Below are positions 14,001 to 25,874 of a stretch of 64,000 bases of DNA, piece after piece; the first letter of the stretch is position 1; each line of letters begins with the position of its first letter. The position numbers and the translations under genes are program-made. The notes under the pieces are model-generated. The model worked only from the letters and a program-made list of their open reading frames with translations. It ran no database searches and was not told where the DNA came from. Origin of the DNA: Prinia subflava (lineage: Eukaryota > Chordata > Aves > Passeriformes > Cisticolidae); the NCBI RefSeq assembly GCF_021018805.1, contig NC_086283.1:19516162-19580161 (forward strand), in the 5' to 3' direction.

Positions 14001-16535
14001 GGAATAATGGAGTTTTAGTCCCCCACATAGAATTTTATTGCCCATCAGCATAACTGCTTAATTTCCGTTCTGCCCTTTCTTATGTTGTTCTGTCCTGCAG
14101 GCTCTCCAGAATGATAAAATAAATACCAAATATCAAAATAGATGTAACAACAATGTTAAGAATGTTCCGTGCATTTAGTTCATGTTGCTTCTGTTAAACA
14201 AATATGTAGTGGTATTTTTTTCTATTCAAGTGTGCCTGTGAGCATGTTCTAAACTAAATTATTCAGGACATAATGAAATAAATTCCCCAAATTCTTTTGA
14301 GTACTGTTTTGGTAATAGCAACATTAATAAAGACACTCCCCTACTGCTTTCTTACAGCCTTTACTGCTCCTTTCCCACTAAACAAATGTGGTTTCGTGTT
14401 TTGTTGAGGATGAGCAAAATACTTTGATAAGTAACCAGAATGTTCAGCTTACGGCCTCTCAGAATAGGAGATTTTTGTCCCTAGAGTGGAAGTCCTGGGA
14501 TTGGCAAACAGCAAGTGTTAGAACAAAGTAAAGAATAAAAAATTTAAAACTTGTATTTGCCAATATATGGCCAGAAACTCCCAAGTAAATGTTTATTTCT
14601 TATTGTATAAAGTTTAATTTATTCTATAAGAAAAAAAATCAGAGCTTGGGACTCGCTAAGGACAAACTAAAACTCCTCATTTAAATATTTTCATTGCTAA
14701 GTGTATGTACTTACATGTATTTCTACCTTCTTGTGTAAATACACATAGAGGGCTATAGATACAAACCACTGATTCTAGAGTTAGTTGATTTTAAAATTCA
14801 TTAACTTTCTGAATTTTGCATCTGGCTAGCTCTGTTTTCAGAAATGTAAGGAGAGGAGAAGGTCCCATGAGTTCCTCTGCATAGCAAAGCAAAGATACTA
14901 AAATTCATATCTGCTAAACTGAGCATGTGTCTCTTTTTATCCAAGGCAGGTAGGGATGGGTAGATTTGTATCACCTTCACATTACTGACTCTGTTTTGTC
15001 CCTTCATCTTTTCAGTCCATGCCAAGAGATTATAACTGCTGATGATATTTATTGACTTACTGTAGCCTCCAAGTTGACTAAATCCCTTCCAGAAATAAAT
15101 CAAAATGAATGGGTATTCATTTAGATGAATTAGCATTGACGCTTTGCAATAACTTAAAACTAACTGTGTGACTTTGGGCCCCTCCTGTCTGAGCAGAATG
15201 GCTCCAATGACCTTGACAGCACCAGGAAAAGGATGCCATGTTCCTCCCTGCTTCCAAACACAGATGTGCATTAAATAACATTGCCATACAGCAAGCAGGT
15301 AAATCTTGTTTATTGGTTACCACTGTTCTTTTCCGCACTTAAATCTTCTGAAGGCATTAGACATGGAGTTGGTCTTTGCATTCATATTTTCCTGAGTTAC
15401 AGCTGATTAGAAGAGTATAAAGAACTTCACCTCTGTGAAGCAGAACATTATTTTTATTCATTATTTGCCTTGATTTATGGTGGCATGGAAAGGGACTCAT
15501 TATTTACTCTGAACCTCCTTGGGTTTTTAAAATTGTGTGAGGCACTGCAGCCTGTATTGACAACACATCTCTGCAAAAGAACTCCAGTGAGCCTCCACAT
15601 CTCAAAAAATACACTGCAGCTCTCCCTGATAAAATTCTGCTCCAAGAGAACATCAGGTTCTTCCCGAATGACATTTGAAAACATGAACTTGTAAAGACTG
15701 TCCTGGAGGCCAGTGATCTGGTGTTAATTTGTGCACAGCTAATAGGTTTGATTAATGAGGGCCAGGATTCCTCCTGCACAAGGGGCAGAGGCACATGGAG
15801 TCAGAGAGGGAGAGACAGAACACACAGGAAAGCTGCAAACAGAGATCTCAGGCAGTACCTGCCCTGTGACATGTCCCTTTTTTATAGATACTTCCATTTC
15901 TAGAGTAAGGGGGTGTAGAGAAGAGAATAAGAAGAAATTCTTCCACTTAAAACCTACAGGTTTTGAATCAAATGTTGAAATGGTTTTTTATTTCCCACAT
16001 GTTCCTTTCCTGCTTGAATACACAAGTTTCTGGGACCAAGACCAAGACCTAAGAGATGTGAGTGATTTTTACTGGTATGTTGGGATGTCTATATGGGAAA
16101 CAATAAAGAAAAAATTCTTTAAACCAGGAATTGCTTCCCAGGTCGGAGGCTTAGACTTTGTTTTCTACTTCTGGGTGATACCTGGGTGTTCTCTTTTGGT
16201 AATCTTCATGACTTAAGGGATCAGTTCAAGATTAATGAGTAACTTCTGGCTAAAGTTTTTCTCTGTGAAGAAGTAATTGAGTTGTTACTTCTGTCTTCAA
16301 TTCTTCTGAGTTCTGTCCTTCTTTGTGTCTCCTTCTGCTTTACTGGAATATTGCATCAGTGAGAGGAGGGAAGAGGGACCAGAGCAAGATCAAGTCTTGG
16401 CTGTTTTTATTGAAGAAAAGGGAGGTGAAGTCTACAAGGCAGAAGGGAGGATGAGACTTTGCAGTTTCTGTATGGTCACTCCCAACTGCAGGGGCAGCAG
16501 AAACTCAGGGATTAGAAGCTAGGAGGATGACCAGG
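8011..16535. other. Unique noncoding DNA
   Basis: I recognise no gene, RNA gene or transposon. The region holds poly(A) runs near 8941-8955 and at 10348-10364. An AT-rich patch at 8978-9036 has the direct repeat TTAGAGGTATT spaced by 48 bases. A locally more GC-rich stretch lies at about 9490-9910. The longest frames (14801-15271 minus, 156 codons; 15755-16216 plus, 153 codons) have no domain I can name and no splice or codon evidence. Confidence 0.55.
10348..10364 (+). repeat. Poly(A) run, 17 bases
   Basis: This is an uninterrupted A run after 'ttgaatt'. No retrotransposed body is recognised upstream. Confidence 0.85.
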
Positions 16536-16795
16536 CTCTGTCCCTGATGTTGGAGGTGTCCAGGATCTATCCCTGGTGTTGGAGGTGTCCAGGATTTATC
16601 CCTGGTGTTGGAGGTGCCCAAGACAAGGAGGGTGTCCAGGATCTATCCCTGGTGTTGAGGTGTCCAGGATTTATCCCTGGTGTTGGAGGTGCCCAAGGCA
16701 AGGAGGGTGTCCAGGATCTACCCCTGGTGTTGGAGGTGTCCAGGATCTACCCCTGGTGTTGGAGGTGTCCAGGATCCATCCCTGGTGTTGGATAC
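16536..16795 (+). repeat. 29-bp minisatellite with 75-bp higher-order unit
   Basis: The core phrase 'ggtgtccaggatctatccct' followed by 'ggtgttgga' recurs. Starts of the phrase 'gtgtccagg' are at 16556, 16585, 16632, 16660, 16707, 16736 and 16765, giving steps of 29, 47, 28, 47, 29 and 29. The 47-base steps contain an 18-base insert, 'ggtgcccaagacaaggag' or a one-base variant, so a 29/28 plus 47 block has been duplicated (period 75). The array is more GC-rich than its surroundings. Because 29 is not a multiple of three, the repeat leaves all three forward frames open. The resulting Tyr-Pro-Trp-Cys and Pro-Gly-rich frames are by-products, not a protein. The edges are degenerate copies. Confidence 0.95.
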
Positions 16796-18058
16796 ACCAT
16801 CACCAGCTGGCCCAGAGCCTGTGTTGTGCCTGCCCTCCTGCCAAGAGCAGGAAGTCCAGCTCAGTAATTAAAGCTATTTCTGGGACTCCCAGATGGTGCC
16901 TTTGCTGAAGACCATTACCTCATTACTCTGGAGTAAGGTGTAATGAGTTCATGAAGATATTTACGTGTTTCACATGCAGTGCTTTACAGCAAACTACAAG
17001 TATGTTAAATATCCTCATCCTTTGGGAATAAAGACATTATTTTCTTTTGCTGCCATCTGTAAAACCTCCAGAAATGCTGGCTGTGACCCACTGCTACTGC
17101 AACAAGAGAAAAGGTCTTGATGAAATGATTGCTTAACCATTAAACAGAAGAAAGTAAATGCACCAGAGTCTAATTTCTGAGCACATTATGCTGCACAGCA
17201 TTTTAACATTTGTAGTCTTTTCCATCACACTACATTTATCACATTTGAGGTGTGGTTTTAAAGACCTCTCTGGAGAAAATGTAATTTGTTCTCTGCTGCC
17301 TGCACATCCCACTAAACACTCATTATTTATAGAATTCTATAGGGTCTTTCTACAAAAACACTATCGATCTCTCATTATAGAGTGCCAGCACTTTGATTCA
17401 TGATCTGAGCTGGAAATGTCTCAAATTAGTATATGATCCCCCCATTATAACTTGCCATCTGTACATGGTGGCAGATTGGAAGATCATCAGAGAAAGTTTA
17501 TGCTTGTAAAAACTGCCGCCTGAAACATTTTAATCAGAAAAAGCAAAGGACTTGCATTTTGTGTTTTTCGTAGAAACACAAATTTCTTATGTGGTTGTTA
17601 GTGTTGATATGGTCAAAATTGACACTGGTTATTTATAGAAAATTTTAAAAGACAAAAAGCCACCAGTCTTCACTGAATGTCTTCATTTGTGTTCTCAGTT
17701 TCTTTTAACTTCCTTAAATTTTGTCACTGAAACTTTTGGAAGGAAACTAACCACTGAGCAAAATGACATTTTTAATGGAAAATGACTGATCATCCTGAAG
17801 TTTTGAATTTTTTCTTGAGAAACCAGAAGCAGACACTTTGGGATGAGGATACTGAAAGAATAGATCAGTTTTAATTGAATTGTTTGCAATCTCATTAGGA
17901 AAGAAAAAAAAAAGCCGCAAACTCAAAGTGAGGCTGTGGAATGAGGACAATGTGAGAGAAAAGGTTTATAATTGCTGTTGGTCATTTCAGTGACAGTATC
18001 TTTGATTATGGGAATATCTGCAGAATTTCTTGACATGGGAAACTAAATATAATGAATA

Positions 18059-18107
18059 TTTTCCCACTAAGAATTTTCCCACTAAATATACACACGGGAA
18101 AATTCTT
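18059..18107. repeat. 12-bp inverted repeat overlapping a 15-bp direct repeat
   Basis: AAGAATTTTCCC (18069-18080) and GGGAAAATTCTT (18096-18107) are exact reverse complements with a 15-base loop. The left arm also lies in a direct repeat: TTTTCCCACTAA occurs at 18059-18070 and again at 18074-18085. The combination suggests local slippage or template switching. A 12-bp stem alone may occur by chance in a window of this size. Confidence 0.8.
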
Positions 18108-19443
18108 GGTCTGAGGATCACAAAATGACTTTAAAAAAAGGGGCCCTGCAGCCCCTATGATGGTGGTCACGGTGTTGCCTAACTTTTTATAATTTTGCTT
18201 CTTAAATTTTCTACAGTATTAGGAACTATCAGTTCCTGACTAGAATCTGGTCTGTTTGGTGCTGAGTATTTATTTGTTTGGTTTGGGTCTGGCTTTTCTC
18301 ACTACATTATAGCAGGGGATTACCTACTTTCACTGCATTTTTATGAGCTTTCATGCATTAATATGACTTTTTTTTTGTTCTTATTAAATTGTCTTCATGC
18401 CATTTAATCAAGAGTAAGGAAAAATGAGAGAATGTGCAGATCTTTTGAAAGGTCAGTGATCCCTCTGTGTAAAAAGTGATATTTCCGCTGTAACTTGGCC
18501 TCTCCATGGAGCAGCAAGGTGAGGATAATTTTATCCTCCTCAATATTCCCCATTTTAGTGGACTTCTTACCGTTAGAGAATTATTCCTATTCTGAAAGGC
18601 TTGTAGTGAAGATAAATTTGTCTTTACTGCCAGGGCAGAAAAGTCAGTGGGACCCTATAAATGGTGAGAGACTGGAGTCACAAACAACTTGTTTGTGTTG
18701 GGGGCCTGTGGAACACATTAGGGAGAGCAGTGATAGAAACCACAGTGAGCACCAAAGGATTTGGAGAAGTTTTGGGCAACAGTGACAACTCAGCTTTAAG
18801 AAAGCTGAAGTTGTTATTTTGACTGGACATCTGTCAGTTTTCACTGGAGAGCTTGAGATTTTTCAGAGTATTTCAAATATGAATGGGAAGGACAGGGTGT
18901 TTCATACAAGATGGGAGCAACCTGACTTTGACAAAATAAAAACAGGTTCTTTGAACCCTTGTAGGAATTAAGATTTTACAGATTGGAGGCCTTAAATTAC
19001 AGATTTTGTGCCAAGACTATGACAGGTTGTAGCTTTGCAAACTTTAGCAAAATAAACTCAGAGCAGCTCATAGGAAACTTTGTAAGCATAGGTGTCTTAT
19101 CTTGGGCTGTTTTTTATACCTTCATTATTGCTTCAAACAGAATTCTAGCTAATGGTAATCCGAACCATTAAAAATTAATACAGTTCATTGTCATCTATTG
19201 TAGTTAGTTTTATATAGCTTTCCCATAAAACTCATAGTTCTGGGTTTCAATACATAAGATTTCTCTTTTACATAAAGAATTTTAACACAAAGTTACCTCA
19301 ATATTTCCTTCAACACTGTACAGACTTGTGATGACAGTCATCATTAGATTATTTAATGCAAGGATATTTGCATTTCTGTTGTGTATTTTTGCATTATGTT
19401 ATGCTATGTATTTGTTATTATAAGTAGCAGAGAACAGATGCAC

Positions 19444-19463
19444 AATTAGTATTAATACTAATT
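19444..19463. repeat. 20-bp perfect palindrome
   Basis: AATTAGTATTAATACTAATT is its own reverse complement with no spacer. It contains TAAT/ATTA cores of the type bound by homeodomain proteins, but in AT-rich DNA such cores are common, so function is only a possibility. Confidence 0.85.
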
Positions 19464-20215
19464 AAGCAGTGCATATGTGCTGCTTTAAAAGAGCTGCAGC
19501 TCCATTTGCTGTGAAGATTCCCTGACATTCTCTGTGATAGTTTTCCATCTTTGAATTCACACTGAAGAGTTTTGATGGCAGTGGCTCTGCTGTAGAGGGC
19601 TGGATTTAAGTTCTTCAAGGAATTTAACCGTGTTCTCATCACAAGAAAAGCCTTGTACAGAATAAAAGGAAGGAAATTTTAATTACTCTACTCTTAGCTT
19701 GCATAGTGATTTAGGAATCATCACTTTTAAGGGGTTTTGTTTAAGATATTTGAGGATGGTATGATAGGCAATTCTGAGGAGTGGTCTGAAGATGAATTAA
19801 CAAATTACTTGTAAACCAGTCAGACTGCATTTATGAATATCACAGATGATCCTACAAGAATAAGTCAAAATGGTCACTGTATAAAGTCAATAGAGGTTGT
19901 ATTGAATTCAGAATGTACATGTTGAATTAAAAAGAGTAGATCCACACTGCCTGTTGAGAAAGAAAGGCTTTAATGATATGATTTCCAGTGACTTAGGGTT
20001 TCTCTTCACCTTTTCTGAACAGAGGTTTGTTGTAGCAGATGACTGCATTAAACTAGGAAATGAAACCAAACTAGTTTCTTCCCCTAATTGTATAAATGAA
20101 TTTTGTCTTACTTCAGAAACTTAGAATTTCACAAATTCTGAATTTCTGCACTACAGTCCTTTTATCTCTGACTGGATTTAAGGAAAACTCTCCTGATGAA
20201 TACAGTCAGAGGAGC

Positions 20216-20378
20216 AGTTACCAGGAGAGGTTGTGGCATCTCCTTTCTTGTAGGTTTCAAACCAGGACTGAATAAAGCTCTGAGCAGCTGGATGGGACCG
20301 TGGCTCTGCTTTGAGCATGAGGTTGAACTGGATGATTTCCTCAGGTCCCTTTCAGCGTGAAATATCCCATGACCCTGG
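20216..20378 (+). mobile_element. CR1 LINE 3'-end fragment, diverged
   Basis: The plus strand reads in the CR1 sense direction: 'gagaggttgtggcatctcct' is followed by 'ttcttgtaggtttcaaacc' and 'ctgagcagctggat'. Then come 'gaggttgaactggatgattt', 'caggtccctttcagc' and a decayed tail, 'atatcccatgaccctg'. The order and spacing fit the last 160 bases or so of avian CR1. Many substitutions and the loss of the usual 'ttccaaccc' word point to an older copy. Confidence 0.85.
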
Positions 20379-22221
20379 TTTGGTTTCAGTGTTCGTACTT
20401 CGTGAGATCTGTTAATTGAAATCTAGGTTTTGAGCTTCTGTGAATTACAGTTGCCCTTTCATTTGTGATGTCACTAAGTCAATGTAGATCATGTGAGGAA
20501 GAGGAAGGTGGGTCTGTACACTGTTATTGCAAATGTACACAAATTGAAAAGGAAAAGATGAATTTTCTATGCTATCTCTGACAGATTATTTTAGCTATGT
20601 AGCCTTTTAAAAATGTTTTGTTCAAATGCAGTTAATAGGTTCAAAATGTTTAGTATCAATTGGATTATCCTTGGTTTTCTATCCTCATTCTTGCTTTTGC
20701 AATAAAGCAGTGTATAAGCCTAAATTAGCAGTGGTTGTTATTAATTCTCTCTTTAAATCCCTTGGCATCCTGTCTGGCCCCATTTAATAAAAGCTGCAAT
20801 ACTTGAACAGTAAATATTGTGCAAAAGTTTCATATTTGAAATGAATTTCCTTCAGGCAAATAACAGAAGTAAGATGATATTTTGCAGTGTTGTATATTAA
20901 ATATACAGCTAGTTAGAATAGGAACATTTCCTTGGAATAAAAGCCAAAGAATGTGAAACAGAACTTTAATTTGATTAAACTCTGTGTGTTTTGAAATACA
21001 TAACATTTACCAATGTTTATCTATCCCACTTTACATTCAGAGAAGATGAGTTGCATCTGCCTCAGAGTTTTATTTATAATTTAGTGTTGAACTTTCAGAA
21101 TGAAACCCACCAATTCTTATCTGTTTATGTGGATTATATTTCAAGAGCCTTATGTATCCTGCACAGCAAAGCCATAGAGGAATGGGGGGGAAGGGAATAT
21201 CTGATTTCCAGAAAACTCTAGTTGCTCTATGTTTTGTTTTGCTTTCCTCCATAAATAGTATTTGATTTCTTTAATCCACTGAAGGAATAACACAGCAAAA
21301 ATTTAAAAAAAATCAAAGAAAAAAAAAGTGAGTTCAAGCAAAGCTAACACCTTGATAACAGAGGGTTTACACTTTTATTATCCTCCTCCTCTGTCCTTCA
21401 CACACATGAAGGACACTGTATTGAAAAAGCCTTCTCTGGAGAATAAAAGGTACCACACACCAGAGCAATCCCATCTTTGTTAGAGAAATTTCCTTGAAAA
21501 GGAAATATCTGGTCTGTTCACAATTACACTTAACTGTCTCCAGTTGTACTTTAGAAGCAGTTTTATAAACTTTTCAATTACAAGAGAATCTCCAATTCTT
21601 TGGAGATAACTGTGTGGCAGAAATAGTTTACATTAAATCATGCCATTAAAATCCTTCACAACTCTGGCCATAACTATTAACAAATAACTATTAAAGACTT
21701 GGTTTCTTTTGCATGGTTTGAAATTCCCTTTGGAATTAAAGGTTTTTGCTATTTGTCAGACTGTGTGAATCTTTAAAGTGTACTTTTCAGCAGAGATTTT
21801 AATAACACTTCAAAAAACTTTGGGTGTTTTAAAGACATGAATATACCATAACATTTTGTATTAACCTGACCTATTAAGATTTTCTTGGCTACAGGGCTTG
21901 CTTCTTTTCCACATCTATCCATTTCCATAAAGTAATGTGTACCTGGAAGACATTCCAGCAAAGAAAATAAATATTCCTTTACAATGAATAGGCACTTGTT
22001 AGATCACAGACTTTGTGACTGAAGTTGATTATTGGGATGGCAAACTTCAATTACTTCAGTAAATCAGGAAAAACGTTTCCATTTATGACTTCCTTTTCCA
22101 GTCATTTATGAGGGTAGAATCATTCAAACATAATTCACGTTGTGTAAGTTACAAACACATCCCAAATACTGGAATCTCATTCACATTTTTGAATATTACT
22201 AGGGAAAAAAAATAAACAAAT

Positions 22222-22225
<4 letters not shown>

Positions 22226-22264
<39 letters not shown>
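22226..22264 (-). repeat. Poly(T) run, 39 bases
   Basis: This is the longest homopolymer in the window, immediately after 'aataaacaaataaac'. On the minus strand it is an A39 run. Such a run could be the tail of a retrotransposed copy lying to its right on the minus strand, but no AATAAA signal or recognisable body is seen beside it. Length is likely variable between individuals and prone to sequencing error. Confidence 0.9.
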
Positions 22265-22268
<4 letters not shown>

Positions 22269-25200
22269 GAGCTGACTAAGTTAGCTCACTACTGAAAAAT
22301 CCAGTATGAAAATACAGTGTAACTAGGGACTACATATCAGCCCTTGCTATCTGAACTTGTAATTACACAAGGACTCTACATGATATTCTACTTAATTTAT
22401 CTTTATCTATTTTGTGCATTAATTTTCTGCTTAAATGAGTCCTGTAATTTGCAGTCCATGATCCTATAGAAATATCTTCCCCCTGCCTCCAGGGCATGGT
22501 TTGGAAGCTGCATCCCCTTGTCTGAATTCCTCATTTCTGATAAATTCTGAGAGCTATTACAGCCAATACTGTGCTTGTACAGAGGCCTCTGAAGAAGGTA
22601 TTGGAGCAAAAGGGGTCTGCAAGCCCTGCCCAGCTGTGGGTTGACTGCACAAGCCCACGTTATTAAGATTAATGTCCCCACAGACCCCCCCCTGCCCTTT
22701 ATTTGTTCATTTAGCTCCCCCTGCAGTGCCCTGGGAGCAGCAGGTGTGAGTGTGCACTTCAAGGGCAAACATTTTGTCATTCCTGGAATCACACCCCGTG
22801 GACACACAGCCCCTGGAAGAGCTGGAGGGGTATTTTTAATGCCATTCGTCTCTTCTTTTCTCAGTTTAGACACCAGAGTTGCAAGGTGGATGGAGAGAAG
22901 ATGAGCTGGGTTTGTGGCTTTATTCCTTTATCCCCCCAGCCTGTGCGTGCTGTCCCTTTACACTGGAGGAACAGCAGTGTTAAAAGTAGAAAATATTTCT
23001 TTTGGTGCATCATTTCCTCCAGTGGCATCAGGTCTTTTGGAAGTGACATATTTCCTCAGGAGAAATCTCAATTTCACATCCACAGAAGCTGTAGCTAGAA
23101 GTGTACTTGAGGAAGGTGAGCGCAGACAGTCCCACTTTGTGATCACCCCTGGTTTGTATTACAGGCAATAAATAATTCCACTGAGGAAAGAAACTTATTT
23201 CATTCTGCACTGTCTATTTATTGAGGCTGAGAGGTATTTTTCAGCAATAATTTCTTGAACTTTTAGTACGAGAAAACAAATAGCTTTTCCCTCATTTTTC
23301 AAGGCTGGAGGGAAGAGAAGTCAAGTTTGAACCCAGATGACCCTTTCTGAGCTCAGTAAACACAGACATTATTAAAATGTTCTAAATGAATGTGTGCATG
23401 TGTTTGTTTACTGATTGCACTGAAGAGATAAACAGCTTTCACTCAGAAACACACAACACTTTAAATATGTGTACTAGGAAGAAGTGTTATCTAGAAAGTG
23501 CCATTCTCACTGTACTGGGAAAGGGTTTGCAAGTCAGAAATTCAGTTTCTCAGGGATTTTTTCTTTCCCTCTGTTTGTTTTAAAGGAAACCATTGACAAA
23601 TTTACACAGGAAAACCAGAAAATAAGCCAGAATTCTTCTTGCATTCATTGCATTTCCCTCATTTTAAAACAAAACTTTTGACATGTACTTGAAAATTGTG
23701 TTTTTTAATGAAAAGATGAGGTTGCACAAGTCTGGGTGGTAACTAGTGAGACAAACCAGGAACAGAAAGCTTCTGTCTTTCAATCTTGTTGTGTTTTTCC
23801 TATTAAATTTATTACTTTACATATCCCATGCCTGATGATGACCTGTCTGTTCAGCAGAGCCCTGAATTTTGGACTAGAGCGGAATGTGCAGGAACTATTA
23901 ACCAAGTTTTCAGATGCTTACTTTGGATATGAACTGTGGCACCAATACCAGCAAGAGAACCACACTTACACTCCTCCCCTTGGCAGGCAGAGCTCTCTCC
24001 CACTGCAGGGAGGACCCTGAGATATTGGGTCTGCACAACCACCAGCTCCTCTGGTCTGGGGGGCTCACAGGGGGAACGCCCAAAATACAGCCTTAAAAAA
24101 ACTTTAAGCAAATTAACACAGGGGATTGTCTTTGTCAAATGTGATTTACTGCCAGAACATTGTCCTACTGTTGATCAGCTTTGCTCACTTATGAATAAGT
24201 GCTGAGACCTACATTCTGAATTTCTGATTTATAGAATATGACTTATGGGACTGATTTATATTTGTGGAGCTATGTCACTGTTGTGTTGGTGTTGTGATTA
24301 TAAACTCTTGGCTTCAGAGACTTATGACTCACCTATAAGAACTGCTCTAATTGGAGCTGCTTACTCTCAATTGCTTAGCAATATTTGAAGGCCTGAGAAA
24401 GGCAGAAAAAGAGTGGCTTTAGCGTGGATCTGATTCTGCACATGGGATTAAGAATATTTTGAGTTTAAAATGTTGAAGATGCTTAACATATGATAGTGCA
24501 GAAGTTTTCCTGCCTCTGCTGTTGTTTCTCCAGAGAGACAGTGATTAGCCTAGACCAAAGTCCAGCAAGTGATTTTTATTCATGAATGTCTTTATGAATT
24601 CTCTGCAAATGCAGCCCTAATCAACCCTGAGAAGTGCTTAATTTGCACAAAAAGCTACACAGCCATTATCTTGCACTGCCAAACATTTGTTTCTGCATTA
24701 AGCTCATTTCAGCTTATTCCATGTGTGCTTTCATGTCTCTGCAGAATTCCATCTGTGCTCCAAAAGTTTAAGAGGCAGCTCTGAGGTGATGGCATTGGGC
24801 AGGCTCTGGAGTGGGTGCTCCTTCCAAGCTCTTTGCAAAAACCTGGACAGCAGGCAGCAGCCAATGCAACCCTGGATAAAAAATTTTGAGGGGCATCTGG
24901 CTTTATATTTTACATGTGTGGTTGTAAATCTGGCAATTAATTGCTATATTAGAAACATAATCCTAGATAGTGGTGGGTAGAGACCAGACTGTCTGGCCAA
25001 AGTGATGAAAAAAAGATTTGCAGTGCTGTTTGTGAAGGAAAAGAAAACAAACAAAAATCAAAACCCAGCTCTTCCCTCTGCTCCTGCTCTCTCCCAAAGA
25101 GTAAATGTGAGAAGGTGGCAGAAGTCTTATGTAGGGCAAACATGAGAATAAATTCAAGTGTCTCCAATAAAATGTGCACCTCCCACTTTAATTTGTCTTA

Positions 25201-25832
25201 GTGGCTTGGCAAGGGTACAGATGGGGCTCAGTCATTTGAGGAATAGAGCAGTTTAATGGCCTGCTTTTAAAAGAGGCTTAATAAAGTTAGTTGTTTGCTC
25301 CTGTATCTTGCTGAAAGTGTTGAGCAAGGACTGCAGGAATTTGCCTTCTTTTAATTGATTTTATTTCTTTTTATAATATTCAGCTAGTAAGGGAGTTTAA
25401 ATTATTGTATTAGATTTTGAGGGCAAGCAGTTACTGAAATGGAGATCCAAACAAGAGAATACATTAAAATAATTATTACTCTTGTGGATTTGGCATGCCC
25501 ACTTGCTGGAGGCAGTGAGGCCAGCAGATTGCTTCAGGTGACATTAGTAAACCCAACAACACACTGGTTCTTGGCAGCACAGGCAGGGAGTAGGTGCCAT
25601 GTTGCCATGGGAGGTTTAGGAGGATGACATTTTTGTTGTTGAAATCATTAACCTGGTAAAACAAATTAAAGGATTGAAACATATTGGGAAAACTTCAGCT
25701 TAATTCTCAAAAGAAAAAAAAAAAAGAAAAGAGACTGAAAATGCCCCAAAAGAATTTCAGATATTAGGAGGTATCAGAAAATTAATTATTTTTTACAAAC
25801 CAAAAATTGTGATAGACTTTTGGAATTGCAAG

Positions 25833-25872
<40 letters not shown>
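25833..25872 (+). repeat. (CT)n microsatellite
   Basis: There are about 20 CT units, interrupted once by TT near 25851. It is a homopyrimidine tract of 40 bases and likely length-polymorphic. Confidence 0.95.

Positions 25873-25874
<2 letters not shown>

Larger units (their letters stand above)
16796..20215. other. Unique AT-rich noncoding DNA
   Basis: No gene is seen. It holds two short inverted repeats listed separately (18059-18107 and 19444-19463) and many ATTA/TAAT words, which are also expected in AT-rich DNA. Open frames are under 100 codons. Confidence 0.6.

Noticed and set aside
14801..15271. 156-codon frame on the minus strand as a gene
   Set aside because: No domain, no splice context and unremarkable composition; treated as chance.
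15755..16216. 153-codon frame on the plus strand as a gene
   Set aside because: The translation has no recognisable family and overlaps several other short frames on both strands. No promoter or exon evidence.
16547..16908. Repeat protein with Tyr-Pro-Trp-Cys and Pro-Gly repeats
   Set aside because: All three forward frames are open because the minisatellite unit is 29 bases. No frame is preferred.
22403..22873. 156-codon frame on the minus strand as a gene
   Set aside because: No recognisable domain. Two other frames of about the same length occur in this window, so this size is compatible with chance in 64 kb read in six frames. The nearby T39 run is discussed as a finding only.
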